Shown in pieces: positions 11,049-23,073 of a stretch of 64,000 nucleotides of DNA; the stretch's first letter is position 1; every line of letters begins with the position of its first letter. The position numbers and the translations under genes were made by a program. Source of the DNA: Okapia johnstoni (lineage: Eukaryota > Chordata > Mammalia > Artiodactyla > Giraffidae); NCBI GenBank assembly GCA_024291935.2, contig CM044311.1, forward strand, positions 17,383,001-17,447,000. The letters run 5' to 3'. The notes beneath the pieces are model-generated. The model worked only from the letters and a program-made list of their open reading frames with translations. It was not told the origin of the DNA and did not search any database.

Positions 11049-11606
11049 AAATAAAACGTGTTAAACCTTAATCTGTATGTTTGGTTTAGAAGCAGTGAGG
11101 AGAAGAAGGAGTCAAGAATGTAGTAGTGACAACAATGTCATCTTGAGAAGCATCTATCTTGGGAGAATAGCTTGCGTAGTTTTAGTCAATGGAAAGCTAT
11201 CAAGATGGGAGGAGGGATTATACCACTTGCTGGCTCAAAGGGCTCAAGTGCATTCTCCCAAATGTGCTCATCCAGGCTTAGTATTCTAGTGCTCTGCTAT
11301 TAGGGCCCAGAATTCCATATAGAAGACTTTTCCAGGGAATATGAATTTAGCCTCCTTTCATCTCTAACTCTCTTACTATTATCAACTACAAATTGGCACT
11401 TGTCAAGAGCATTGCCAATGACTGAACATCAAGGGTATTTGCCATCTGCCTCTGTAGAGACTGAACCCTCTGCTACCATAGCTGTTGACCTTCAACACCC
11501 TCTGGGGGAGTTCAGGGTAGAGAGAGGCACTTTGTGAAAGGAATCTGGTGGGACAGATCTTTAGACAGTTGGGTGTTTTTAGGAACAGACTTTATGATCT
11601 CAATCC
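11049..11606. other. Unrecognised sequence
   Basis: No repeat or coding motif recognised. Frames of 70 codons or fewer only. Confidence 0.45.
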
Positions 11607-12122
11607 TTCAGTTCAGTTCAGTCACTCAGTCGTGTCCCACTCTTTGTGACCCCATGAATCGCAGCACGCCAGGCCTCCCTGTCCATCACCAACTCCTGGA
11701 GTTTACCCAAACCCATGTCCATCAGGTCGGTGATACCATCCAACCATCTCATCCTCTGTCGTCCCCTTCTCCTCCTACCCCCAATCCTTCCCAGCATCAG
11801 GGTCTTTTCTAATGAGTCAGTTCTTTGCATCAGGTGGCCAAAGTATTGGAGTTTCAGCTTGAACATCAGTCCTTCCAATGAACACCCAGGACTGATCTCC
11901 TTTATGATGGAGTTGGATCTCCTTGCAGTCCAAGGGACTCTCAAGAGTCTTCTCCAACACCACAGTTCAAAAGCATCAATTCTTTGGCACTCAGCTCAGT
12001 CCAACTCTCACATCCACACATGACTACTGGAAAAACCATAGCCTTGACTAGATGGACCTTTGTTGGCAAAGTAATGTCTCTGCTTTTAAATATGCTAGCT
12101 AGGTTGGTCATAACCTTCCAAG
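11607..12122 (-). mobile_element. BovB LINE 3' end
   Basis: Starts at the 'tcagttcagttcagtcactc' terminal repeat and reads antisense through the C-terminal region to the block around 'aggttggtcataacc'. It carries the 'aacacccaggactg' diagnostic site, as in the copies at 3642 and 33583. Its 5' truncation falls where LTR-like sequence begins. Confidence 0.94.
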
Positions 12123-12189
12123 AAGGTTATCTAGAAAAACACTGAATCCCTTCATGGTGACATCAGATCTTCCACCTTCACCAAAGCCT

Positions 12190-12338
12190 TATATATTGAT
12201 GTCCCCCACTGTCTCTTTGGAGCAGTCTCTCAGAGCTATCTGAGTTGCTGCCTCCTGGGCTGCAGTCCTCATTTTGCCCCAAATAAAACTTAACTTGCAA
12301 CTCTCAAGTTGTGCATCTTTTTTTAGTTGACACTATGA
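12190..12338 (+). mobile_element. ERV LTR fragment with polyadenylation signal
   Basis: Best of three related LTR ends (the others are at 1825 and 9283). It has 'tctctcagagctatctgagt', 'ctgcctcctgggctgcagtc', then AATAAA inside 'ccccaaataaaacttaac', then a T-rich stretch and 'agttgaca'. This fits R-U5 of a retroviral LTR. A TATA-like 'ttatatatt' lies at the start. No adjacent gag, pol or env sequence. Confidence 0.65.
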
Positions 12339-12340
12339 AA

Positions 12341-13842
12341 TCCCAAGCCTGGTTTTCCATGCACTCTGCTCTTCAGTTAAAGATGTAAGTCTTTTTAAAT
12401 GCTACAAAGGATAGGTTCTGGCTTTCATTCTGTGACTTCATTTGATAACCTATTTCCTTCCTTCAGAGCACATATGGCCGGTAAGAGCAGTTCACCAATT
12501 TACTAATCCTTATAATTAATATTTATCCCATGAATTTCCTATGAAGAGCTACAAAACCAATCATTAGCTCTTCAGTTGTACTTCAATCCACCACAGGTGG
12601 TGAAAAATGGGATGCCAGTAAGTTCAAATGGCCTCTTTGGATTTTGGAAATAATGCATACTGCACTTGAGAATATCATTTTACCTGTGTATTAAAGGACT
12701 AGGAAGGCTCACAGTCCAGACTGTGCCCCAGAGAAAGGTGATTCTACAGTAGTTTCAGGCTCTAGTACTTTTCACCAAAATTGATCAAGCTTCACTGCTG
12801 CTAAGTATTTAGCCTGTCAAGAGAAGACTGAAACAAACCTTTGAAACCAAGCACCCCTCTTTTATAGGCATTGACATGAGAAACAAAAGATTTGTGTACT
12901 TCAACACTGAAGTTAGGAAACCAATTTTCCCTTACACGGATTGGTATGTTTTCTGCACATGGGCTTGTCCATCAGGCTCACAGTGCCTGCACAAAAAAGC
13001 AAACATGAATTCTGAGTAGCAGCAAATATTACCTTGAACAAAGGGATCAAATTTACAGGAAAGACCTGTGACCCTGGGCACACAGCCACAAGACTGAAAA
13101 TTTGTAGCTTATACTTCATCACCATCAAGTTGTTTACCTGATAGAACATTGAAATGGATTTGAAAGGCACAGCTAAATTGTTAATTACATATGGTAGTCT
13201 GTAGGGTTAGGACATTTTTATTCAAGACAAAGTGTATACTTTGAGTTCACTGTTGTGGCACAGTGCAATAACTCAAATAAAGCACATAGGCTTGGAAATC
13301 AAGAGGTGAAAAGAATTGTGGCTCCTCACACCATCATTCTCAGGGAACCACTGAAAAAAATTATTTTTCTTTTCTCAGTGGCTTTAGACCCTGCTGAACT
13401 AGAAGTAAAAATTCCAGGTGGAAGATGGGAGAAACTTTTGGGACTCTTTTACTAAGAGAAATAGTAAGGATTCAACTTAAAATAATAAGGCTTAAACTTT
13501 CAAATTACTAATTCTACTTGAGCATTTTGGGCTCTTCATGCCAGTAGATGTGGGGGTACATGGGGGGAGGAGTTACTGTACTTGCAGGTATCATCAACCC
13601 TGATTATTGTCAGGAACTTAGACTGCTGTTTAAAAAAAAAATAGAGTCATAAATATCAGGGGATTCACCAGGGCACATGTAGATACAGTTTAATGCATTG
13701 ACAACCCCATTTGGGCAAGGTGGAAATCCCAGTTCTACAACCAATTAGTAACCAGGAATTCACTCAAGGGTAAAGATCTGCCCATGGAAAGATTTCATCA
13801 CACCACTGTCTCTGAAACCCACTTTCAATGAACCTAAATTGT
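12341..13842. other. Unrecognised sequence, 1.5 kb
   Basis: Moderate composition without SINEs or LINEs I can recognise. Frames are at most 85 codons. This is one of the longer stretches free of young repeats. Confidence 0.45.
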
Positions 13843-14210
13843 GTCTTGGTCAGCTCAAGCCTCTATAACAAAATACTATTTCCTGGGTGCCTTAAACAAC
13901 AGACATTCATTTCTCATAGCTATGGAAACTGGGAAGTTCAAGATCAAGGTGTCAGCAGACTTGGTGTTTGGTGACATGGCTTACAGATGACCATCTTTTC
14001 ACTTTTCACTCACATGGCAGAGAGTAAGATCTGACCTTCCTCTTCTTATAAGGGCATTAATCCCATCATGGGGCTCTACTCTCATGACTTCATCTAAACC
14101 TAATTGCCTGTCAAAGGCCACACGTCCTAATATCACCAACTTTGGAATTAGAACTTTAATATATGAACTGAGGATGATGGAGGTGACACAAACATTCAAT
14201 GCATAATAGT
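13843..14210 (+). mobile_element. MLT1-like MaLR LTR
   Basis: Ordered blocks fit the MaLR MLT1 consensus: 'gtcttggtcagctcaagcct', 'ctataacaaaatact', 'ttaaacaacagacattcatt', 'aagttcaagatcaaggtg', 'cttataagggcattaatccc', 'ggccacacgtcctaatatca' and 'gtgacacaaacattcaatgc'. Diverged by many substitutions, as expected for an early-mammal LTR. Confidence 0.68.
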
Positions 14211-14725
14211 ATGACAGCCATTCATTTGTAGCTTTTACCCACATGTTCATCTGGCTCATGAGGTAGGTATTTTCTTTCTCTGTTGGGTCATTGTAAAGTC
14301 CCTCCCTGTAACTCAAAGAAAAGATGTAAAAAAAGAAAAGATAAAAGTACAAGATAGGTACATAGCATGGGGATCATGCCCTCTGTACTTGTCTGATCTT
14401 ACCTAGATTCCCTGGTCAATGCTATAGGCAAGCAAATTGGACAAACAGAAGTGCTGTCAGAGGATAACAAAGTCTAGAATGGATAGTAAGAAAAAAATCA
14501 GGATGTTGGGGTCAACTGCAGTAGTGGAAAGTACAGTTTATTTTATTCAATCTTTCTTTTGCAAGGCTTTCTTTGTGACTGGCCACTACTAAAAAACTTT
14601 CACAGTGTTTTATGTCGGAACTCAAGGAAGGCTATCAAAATTAAGGTGTTGGCCAACTTGGTCATTTATTTGGAGGTTCTGGTGGAAGAATGTCTTCTGA
14701 GCTTATCTAGGTTTTTGTGCCAGCA
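14211..14725. other. Unrecognised sequence
   Basis: Nothing identifiable between the MaLR LTR and the SINE target duplication. Confidence 0.45.
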
Positions 14726-14738
14726 TCTAGTTCCTTGC

Positions 14739-14923
14739 TTTCCCATTGGCTCAGATGGTAAAGAATTTGCCTGCAATGCAGGAAATGCAGGTTTTATCCC
14801 TGGGTTGGAAAGATTCCCTGGAGAAGGGAATGGCAACCTGCTCCAGTATTATTGCCTGGAGCTTGGCAGGCTATAGTCCATGGGGATGCAAAGAGTCAGA
14901 CACAACTGAGCAACTAACACTTT
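14739..14923 (+). mobile_element. Bov-tA SINE with target duplication
   Basis: Sense copy from 'tttcccattggctcagatgg' to 'gagcaactaacactt'. TCTAGTTCCTTGC (14726-14738) and TCTAGTTCTTTGC (14924-14936) form a 13-bp target duplication with one mismatch. A short deletion follows 'ttgcctggag' in the body. Confidence 0.93.
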
Positions 14924-14936
14924 TCTAGTTCTTTGC

Positions 14937-16044
14937 AAGTGTAGAACTGACATCCCCATTTTCTTGATAGACAATTTAGGCATGCTCCACCATGCTTTCA
15001 TAATTTCCTCAAATGGATTCCAGGCTCTGCCCGTTTGACTCCAAAGCCCCCCTCACAGTGTTAGGTATTTGTTATGGCAGCATCCACCGCCAACTACCAA
15101 AATTGCCTATACAAGTCAGAATACAAGCAAAGATATAGAACCTGTAGAGGATATGTGTGTGCATGCAAGAAATAGGTGATAATAGATAGATAGATAGAGT
15201 GAGAACTGACTAATAAAGTCTGAAATCCATAGAGTCGGTGGTTAGGAAGCTTTGGAACCATGGTACAGACTGAGACTGTCATCCATGAGAAGTGAAGATA
15301 GCAAGCAGCGTGGAACTCCATGGGAAGAGGTCTAAGTTGTTGCCTACAAGAATTTCTTCTGTATGTCTTGGAGAAATTTCAGCCATCATTATTAAGGTTT
15401 TACAGCTGATTGACTCAGTCCCATTCAGATTACCCAGGATAACTATGTTTATTTATAGACACTTTATTAGAAGCCTTAATCACATGCTCAAATTACCTTC
15501 ACTGCAGTACCTAGATTCGTGTTTGATGGAATAACTGAGAACTGGAGCCTAGTCAAGTTGACTCATCACAAAAGCCATCACAATATTAGTTCTTTCTGTG
15601 TAAGCTCTTAGTACTCAACCTTCCCTCGTGGGCAGTAAGTGAGAGACAGTGATTCTTCTACAAAATCTCAGCTAGTGACCTTCCTTCTCTATGTGAACTA
15701 ACGTTGAAGAAAACTCATCATCAAGAATAATTGCTTCAAGAAATGTATGTAACTGGTTAAAGTTGCTTGGTCATCTTAGACCTCTCAAAATGAACTAGCA
15801 GCATTTGAGTCTTACATGCCAAATTAACACATATCAGCAAAAACAGCATAAGTGAAGGATTCAGGCAGAGCTGAAGCTGAGAAATGTTCAGGTCATGGTT
15901 AGGTTAAATCAGGGGTGAGGCCAAGGGAAGGGAGAGAAAGAGTGTAAGCGGATCTTTTAAAAACAGATTCCTATGCCTGAAACGACCCAAAACAAGCTGT
16001 TGATAACAGTGACTTATGGTAACTTTCAAGCATATTGTTTTAGA
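14937..16044. other. Unrecognised sequence
   Basis: A brief (TAGA)n run lies near 15184-15198. No transposon or gene recognised in about 1.1 kb. Confidence 0.45.
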
Positions 16045-16138
16045 AGGAAGGAAAGAAAAAGAGAGACAGAGAGAGAAGGGGCCAGGGTGAAAGAAGGAAG
16101 AAAGAAAAAAGAGAATTAAGGAAAAAGAGAAAGGAACA
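16045..16138. repeat. Purine-rich (GA/GAA)n low-complexity tract
   Basis: Almost entirely G and A on the plus strand, with GAAGGAAG- and GAGAGACAGAGAGAG-like runs. Confidence 0.85.
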
Positions 16139-16439
16139 CAGCCTGTAATTCAAACACACAGAAATTCTGGACAAGTATATGTTATTGAAAATATGTTTGT
16201 GTATTTCTTTCACCAAAGCTCACATGCTTTCCAGGTAGTCAGGGTAACTTCCTGCTTTATCATAAAACCCAATACTTCTCTTTAATTTTCCCACATCCCC
16301 CAAGCAGTGCATTAGGCCAAAGTTCTCATGAATTATTAAATCCCCCAGAACATTTAAACTAATCCCTTTTTATAATTTGAAAGGGTTTCAAAAGCCTCTG
16401 GCTCATGAATTTACCAAACCAAAATACGAGGCTTTATTA

Positions 16440-16895
16440 TTCAAAATGCACTTTGTGCTAAGGACTCAGCTAAGTGCTGGAGACATAAAATCAAATAAGA
16501 CACGTCTTCAAGAAACTTACGCTTTCGAAAAACACATACACAGATGACGACAACACAGTGCAATAGATGTTGTTACAGAGCCAAGGCTGGCTAGGGTTAT
16601 GTTAGGAGAAACAACAAAGCTCATGGAATGTGAATTAGAGCAAGTAAACCACAAGCAAGAAACTGAGTCCTGTGATGTGTAATGGGAAGTTGTAAAATAC
16701 ATGGCTAAAGAAATAGAGACAAGGTCATATGAAACATGAAAGAATTTGTGCTCATAGGCAAAGGGGAAGCATTAAAAAGCTTAACTGTAGAAACTGTATT
16801 TTTCACTTTGCATGGAACCCCAAGGAATGTATTTGGGAGCAGAGAACAGAGGCCATTGCAGCAGTTCAAGTGAGAATAAATAATACCTGAATTTG
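16440..16895 (-). mobile_element. Probable old L2-like repeat
   Basis: 'gtgctaaggactcagctaag', 'tgctggagacataaaatcaa' and, further on, 'agaggccattgcagcagttc' resemble in order a long-diverged mammal-wide repeat usually read as antisense L2. The middle is poorly preserved and may include unrelated sequence. Confidence 0.4.
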
Positions 16896-16897
16896 TA

Positions 16898-17225
16898 CTG
16901 CAAAGAGATCAAACCTGACAATCCTAAAAGAAATCGGTCCTGACTATTCATTGGAAGAACTGATGCTAAAGGTGAAGCTCCAATACTTTGGCCACCTGAT
17001 GCGAAGAGCTGACTCAGTGGAAAAGACCCTGAGGCTGGGAAAGACTGAAGGCAGGAGGAGAAGGGGACGACAGAGGATGAGATGGTTGGATGGCATCACT
17101 GAAGTGAAAGACATGAGTTTGAGCAAGCTCGGGGAGTCAGTGATGGACAGGGAAGCCTGGTGTGCTGCAGTCCATGAGGTTGCAAAGAGTCGGACAACAC
17201 TGAGCGACTGAACTGAACTGAACTG
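16898..17225 (+). mobile_element. BovB LINE 3' end
   Basis: About 330 bases of sense 3' BovB, from 'ctgcaaagagatcaaacctg' to 'gaactgaactgaactgg'. It carries a variant of the common diagnostic site ('cctgactattcattgg') and an open frame of 86 codons through the C-terminal tail. It abuts an antisense Bov-tA, forming an inverted pair. Confidence 0.94.
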
Positions 17226-17402
17226 GAGTGTCAGATTCTTTTTGACACCATGGACTGTAGCCTGCCAGACTCCCCTGTCCATGGAATTCTCCAGACAAGA
17301 ATACTGGGGTGGGTTGCCATTTCCTTCTCCAGGGGGATCTTCCCGACCCAAGTATTGAACCCGGCCCCCTGCATTGCAGGCAGATTGTTTACCATCAGGG
17401 CT
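17226..17402 (-). mobile_element. Bov-tA SINE, tail-to-tail with BovB
   Basis: Antisense copy lacking its outermost tail: it begins at 'gtgtcagattctttttgaca'. It ends in the head at 'ttgtttaccatcaggg', so both ends are shortened. Its tail is complementary to the tail of the BovB just upstream. Confidence 0.9.
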
Positions 17403-18509
17403 AACATATTTTGTATACATAAACACACACACATATTTCGAAATTAGATCCAAAATGCAAAGAAAGGATAGAAAGAAATAAAATGAACATAAAATATGTA
17501 GTTACTTTTCGTGTGATATTCCCTCATATTCATTTAATGGGAGGAAATTGTTTTTTTTTAAAGGAGAAATTACTTGATTTGACACTCCTTTTTTCTTTTT
17601 AAATTAAATGGAAGCAAACCCAAAAAAATAACCACAAAACAAACTTAGCAAATATTCCTGGATGCAGCTTAAGGGATCATAGACTATTGAGCTGTGTTTC
17701 CTCAACCTGGAAAAGTACAAGGGGTAGGTTACCCAAGGAAAAATGAATGATTTCCCTCTAGGGCATTCTGTCCCTGCCCAAGAGTCTATATTTAAATAAA
17801 TATTCTCTGTTAAGTAAAGGTCAGAAGTCTGTGGTTGTGGCTGCAATGTTAGGAATCGCTGGCCGTAACAAGTGAATGTGTGAAAGAACGTCATGTGAAA
17901 AGAAACTAAAGACACAAAACATTTCTCAACACTTTTTTCTCCTGTTCCTCTGGTTGAATCCAAACATTTTACCATCTTCTGCCAGCTTAGGATTCAAACA
18001 TGCACTGTGAGCATCTGAAGAGCAAAATCTCCAGAGGCCAAGAAAAGCATGAGCTAATCCTGTAGGTTTCCCAGTCATTTGCAAAATAGCCTTTCCCAGT
18101 AAGAAACATCCAGGAAGGTTTAAGACTGAGCTGGTGTTTTCAGCAACAATCTCAGAATGAAGACATATGATCTTTTTCCTTAAGACTGATATTTATTCAT
18201 TGATGATTTTTTTTTCTGGCCCAAAAAAAGAAATTTAATTTAGCTTTTTTTCTAGTACAATCAAATCACTGAGATTTTTATAGGTCAGAGAAGTTATTGG
18301 AGGGGAGTTACGTAGGAGAACTCTTCAAAAGTCTGGTCCTTGTCTGGTCTCTCCATCCACTTCTATAGGTAGTCCTTCACTCTAGCTATAAGGTGTAATT
18401 TGAACCTCTTCACATTGTTCCACTTCTCAAGGTTTTGTACATTCTATCTACTTCAGTGAGGTATCCCTGATTTTCTCAAGTATGAATAATTAGTCCTTTT
18501 ATTAATCTA
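17403..18509. other. Unrecognised sequence
   Basis: Contains a 123-codon antisense open frame (17604-17975) with no recognisable domain or signal peptide, probably chance. No repeats identified. Confidence 0.45.
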
Positions 18510-18848
18510 GACCTGCTCAGTCCAATATGGTAGCCTCTAGTGACACACTGCTAAAAAGCACTTGAATTTTGGCTGGTCCAAATTGAGATGAACTGCATAA
18601 GTGTAAAACATATGCCAGGTTTCAAAGATTTAATAAAGAAAAAGAAGTTGAAATATCTTATTAATCTTTTTGTGTATTGATTACATATAGAAATGAAAAT
18701 ACTTTGCACGTGTTAGGTTACACGATATATCTCATTAAAATCAATTTCGGCTGTTCATCCTCACCTTTTCACATGGCTAATAGAAAATTTAACTTACATA
18801 TGTGGATCAGCATTCTACTGAGTATTACTACTCTAGAGCTTGTCTATC
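18510..18848 (+). mobile_element. Old mammalian DNA-transposon relic
   Basis: Blocks in order: 'gtccaatatggtagcctcta', 'agcacttgaattttggctgg', 'tccaaattgagatgaactgc', 'aggtttcaaagatttaataa', 'gattacatatagaaatgaaa', 'ttaaaatcaatttcggctg', then 'cttacatatgtggatcagca'. This is a widespread mammalian non-autonomous DNA element whose ends are imperfect inverted repeats. I am unsure of the family name. Confidence 0.58.
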
Positions 18849-20664
18849 TCCATCATTTAACTTCTGCACAACTTCTACGTAAAATCTAATACTTTGATAT
18901 AGCTCCTCTAATAGACTACTTTTCATTAATGGGGAGGGTCATGTTCTATTTATCCCTTGTCCTGTTGCCTATGGCAACAACTAGAGCTTACTAGATATAT
19001 AACTTTAAAAATCTGCAGAACAAGTGGAAATGGAAATGAAAGTATAAGAAAATATTTTACAAAAAATTGTATTGCTCAAATTATATTAAAATGTTATTAC
19101 TGAGTAAAATGGTGTGGAATTGCATTTTTCTTTTTGGTTCTTGGTGGGTATTTGCTAGTTTATTATTCAAAAGTTGTGAAATTCTACCACTGAAACTAGA
19201 TCCTACTACTTTAAAAAGTTGGTGATATGTTTAATGTCAAGAAGAAATATAGGATTTTTATTGGCAATCTGAGACATCTTAGCTAATAGATACCCTCTTA
19301 ACCAGAAAATATTGCATGTTTTCTAACTTTTCTCTTTACCTCAATAAGACAGTATTAAATAAAAGTAAAACAATTTCGTCATTGCCATCATTGTGTTTGA
19401 CATACCAATTTCTCTCTAGGTTAAATTTAGGTACTTACATAGCTGTTTAAATTCTTTCAAGTCACTCAACTATCATTGAGTAAATAATTATTCAGGATAC
19501 TAGGTAGTATTCCAATAAACTAAAAGAGCACATGTGTTTGTTTGTTTGTTTGTTTAAAATAAGTTTATTCAGATGAAATCTACATAAACCAAGTGCTTGG
19601 TTACTTTTAATTTTTTATTCATTAGCATCAAGTACTTCAGACATCAAAACTGCTTATTTTTAAGGGAGTAAAATTGACAAGGGTTTTGGTTGTCTAGACA
19701 TCTCAATGATCCTAAAACCTGGGATAAATCTGATACACAGTAATTGAATCTGGTTTAGAATGATGTTTATTTTGGTGTGACTTCACTTGCAGTAACTTAC
19801 TCTCTGGAGAAATTTAGCTTAAAGGAAATGACGGCTTTTTGGAAGATGCTATTTCCATGGTTTGGTAAGGAACCAGATCATGATATACTTCCATATTTAA
19901 ATATAATCACTTGAAAACTTTTGAATTGCTCCTTTCTGTTTTGCTTTATACTCCAATCCTGTTTGGGGTTTGACTTCTTCATTCTCTTGTTATTTTCCCC
20001 CTTACTACTTGCTCCTTTTAAAAGGCCTTGTTAACACTCATTAATGAGTGTGGTCCAAAAGCCCAAAGCAAACACACAGCAGAAGAAAGGGGATGAAAGA
20101 ACTGAAGTTTAGCTCTCCTGCCAGGCTTCAGAGGATCTCAACAGCAGCTGGGGCACCAGCCAGTTTTTGTAGGAACTGCTACAAGGCCACCACCATTTAG
20201 TCTCTATACAAGCATAACCAGAAATACAAGAACTGGCCAAACATTTAAAAGCTGACTTTTCTTAGACTTGGTTTTCCAAAGCATCAAGAAAAAAAGCATA
20301 CTTGTCTTCTCTGTAAAGATAAATTGTCTCCCTCTGCACTGAATATTAAGCCTCCCTTCAAAAGGTGACCACCCTCAAACCGTTACCCAAGAACATGTAG
20401 GTTCTTGGCTTTCGCAAAACACTGTAATCTGAGAGACATTAACAAAGACATTGGTTTTTCTAGGTGGCCATCAGATTGACTAGAAAGAAGCCTCTGAGTA
20501 TAGTATTTTATCTGATTTTGATAATCTCATGAGAAAGTTTTGACTTTTAATCTCCTATGCATGAGAATGATACTTTATTTCCTTTACTGTTTGCTCGCTT
20601 AGCATAAGTAGCCTTAATATTACGCATATACCACAGATGTTTATTTAGCAAATTAATTCTTTTT
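18849..20664. other. Long stretch without recognised repeats, with palindrome cluster
   Basis: About 1.8 kb without a SINE or LINE I can recognise. It has a (TTTG)n run at 19537-19556 and a cluster of perfect short palindromes at 20014-20051 (separate entry). It then passes into moderately GC-rich unique sequence (20080-20220). No long frame. Confidence 0.5.
20014..20051. promoter_or_regulatory. Cluster of perfect palindromes, possible protein-binding element
   Basis: Three perfect palindromes fall within 38 bases: CCTTTTAAAAGG (20014-20025), AAGGCCTT (20022-20029, overlapping the first) and the 18-bp ACACTCATTAATGAGTGT (20034-20051). The last has a central ATTAAT, which could be read as a paired TAAT homeodomain-type site. 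A regulatory role is inference only. Confidence 0.25.
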
Positions 20665-20865
20665 TCAACACATATTTATTGAGCTTATGCTACAGTACAT
20701 ATCAGAACCATTGCAGGTGCTGGAAACACATTGATGAACAAAACAAGAAATAATCCTGCCTCTCATGAAGCGTAAGAGAGACAAACAAGAAATATGCTAA
20801 ATAAATATAATGTATAATATGGTAGATAATGTTTAGTGCTAAATGAACAGTAGAAAAAGGGAAGT
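20665..20865 (-). mobile_element. L2 LINE 3'-end relic
   Basis: 'ttcaacacatatttattgag', 'caggtgctggaaacacattg', 'gatgaacaaaacaag' and 'cctgcctctcatgaagc' match the usual antisense L2 3' end in order. Diverged, and no further 5' part recognised. Confidence 0.6.
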
Positions 20866-21897
20866 TTAATATCTCTAGATTACACTTTTAGGTAATATAT
20901 CAGGGAAAAGCCATACGAGAAGATACCACTTAAAAAATGTCCTAAAGGAACAAGTATTTACAAAACCTTTTCTCGTAGTTATAAAAGGAATATGTGTTCC
21001 CTGAAGGGAGAAGAAGACAATTCAGAATCTGAGAGAAAATTGAAATAATCATCTGCAATTCTGTCATTCACAATTAATCTTTACTTAAAAGATGATGTAG
21101 ATTGATCCTAGTAGTTCTTTAGGGGTGGCTGTGTTTAACGTGTGTGTGGTTGTGTATGTGTGTTGTGTGTGTGTGTGTGTGTGTGTGTGATAGAGAGAGA
21201 CTAAGTTATTTAGAGATCTGAAACACTACTCAGTTTCAACAATGTGAATCCCATTTTTATGTAAACAGTCTTCAAAAACAATTTTTAAAATTTTTCATAT
21301 TGTGTTGTTAAAATGATACTGAGAAGAATATAATTGTGCATATATTCTTGCAAGTAATTATGTTTTGAATAAAACAATCTTGTAAATAATGATACATGTG
21401 AATAATACATAAATCCAGACACATTAAAAAATTGTTTAACTTTAGAATTGTCTTCATTGACTATGCAATTTTTACTGCCATGGTCAGTGTTTCAGAGTGA
21501 CCGTGGACCTGTATATTTGCCAATTTGGATACTTTAGGTATGAGGAAAAGAAGCTCTGATTCAGTGGGCTTAAACAATAATGAGTTTATGATACATGAAT
21601 AAAGCATGATATCAAGGGTTTTCAGAGTTGGCTAATTTAGGAGCTCAATGTTATCTTTTCCCACTCTTACCATCAAAATGATGATTTTGTCCACAGACTT
21701 GAATAGGTGCTGGCCACTGGGCAATAGTCTATCAGCTTCAGATGCATACGCTAAAGATGCATACATGTTTGTACCCTGTGATGCTGGGGCTGGGATCTTG
21801 CAAAGCCCATTTCCCAGTGCTTGGTGGCTCTTCAGAGGGAGACTGAACAGAGGCAGAGAAGGGGATGGCTCCTCTCGGCTTCCTGTCTTGTCAGGTA
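20866..21897. other. Unrecognised sequence
   Basis: Contains the TG microsatellite at 21142-21190. No transposon or gene recognised otherwise. Confidence 0.45.
21142..21190. repeat. (TG)n microsatellite
   Basis: A run of at least 12 TG units with a few interruptions on its left side. It is followed by a short GA run. Confidence 0.9.
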
Positions 21898-22096
21898 AGT
21901 GAAAGTGAAAGTCGCTCAGTCGTGTCTGACTCTTTGTGACCCCCATGGACTATACAGTTCATGGAATTCTCTAGACCAGAATATTGGAGTGGGTAGCCGT
22001 TCCCTTCTCCAGGGGATCTTCCCAACCCCGGGATCAAACCCAGGTCTCCCACATTGCAGGTGGATTCTTTACCAACTGAGCCACAACGGAAGCCCA
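21898..22096 (-). mobile_element. Bov-tA SINE
   Basis: Full antisense copy starting with the 'agtgaaagtgaaagtcgctc' tail and ending 'gccacaacggaagccca'. The B box reads 'gggtttgatccc' on minus. The extended (GTGAAA) tail marks it as one of the better preserved copies. Confidence 0.93.
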
Positions 22097-23073
22097 TCCG
22101 CACAGTAACTCTTCCCACAAGCAACAGATGACTGTTGACTGGGTCAACAGATGACCCAGATGACTGCAGTTTGGATGTGCTGCTACAGTCCCTCAGCCAG
22201 TCTCCTTTCACCCTCTGAGATGGAGAGCCCATCAGCTGGTGTTTCCTCTTCAGGAGGCAGAATAATGTTTGTTGGACCTTTTCCTCTGTTCCCTCAACTA
22301 TGAGAGTAGCAGATATTTCCCAAGAGTTATCACACCCACGATACCTTCATGTTCTTTCTTTAGATTTTTTTTTTTGCCTTTTCAGTCCCCAAACTCATGA
22401 TTAATTATTCTTCTTATGCTAAGTCCTCTATATTGAAATGATCATTGTGATTTCTGATTCCTTACTGGATCCTACCTGGTACTATCCTCATGATGACAAG
22501 ATGGCTGCCTCAAATCCAGTTTCACTTCTTTACACAACAATACCCTATGACCAGGAAGGAATTCTCTTTCTCAGTTCTTTTGAAAAAAAGAAGAAATCTT
22601 TTCCAGAGGCCACCATGCACAAATCTTCTAATGTGTCATTGGCAAGAATTATGTCACAAGGACCTGTCTAAATCAATTCCAGTCAAAGGGCATAGAATCA
22701 ATATCTAAATAAACTAGTTAAGATTGTTGGCAAAGGTTGGAGAAGCCAGACTTTCCTGAAATATACGTACCAGATTAGATTCTTGATAAAAACCAAGGGT
22801 TTATTTTAAAAAGGAAAGAAGGAAGGTGGTAAAATGCTATAAAGTTGATAGCTAGCAGTGTCTTCCATCATAATTTATTGAAAATCTATAAATCTTATTT
22901 CTCAAATAAAAACCTAGTAATATTTAGCTTTATTGGCATCTTTTGCTCTATGAATAGCTTCAAATGCTATAACTGTGAAAACTATAATATGGGATATGGA
23001 ATTTCCATAGTTTGAAGAAATTCCACGGAAGAGGATGTTGGAAATTTTTATTTGAACTTGAATAAAGAACGTG
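22097..23073. other. Unrecognised sequence with small internal repeat
   Basis: 'caacagatgac' occurs at 22122-22132 and again at 22145-22155, a small local duplication. Otherwise no named repeat. Overlapping frames at 22438-22708 show no motif. Confidence 0.45.

Noticed and set aside
12190..12338. AATAAA as the end of a host gene
   Set aside because: It lies in R/U5-like LTR sequence shared with two other sites in the window.
17604..17975. 123-codon minus frame as a gene
   Set aside because: No start context, domain or splice pattern; AT-rich sequence makes such frames common.
21142..21190. TG tract as a regulatory element
   Set aside because: It is an ordinary dinucleotide microsatellite without nearby gene signals.
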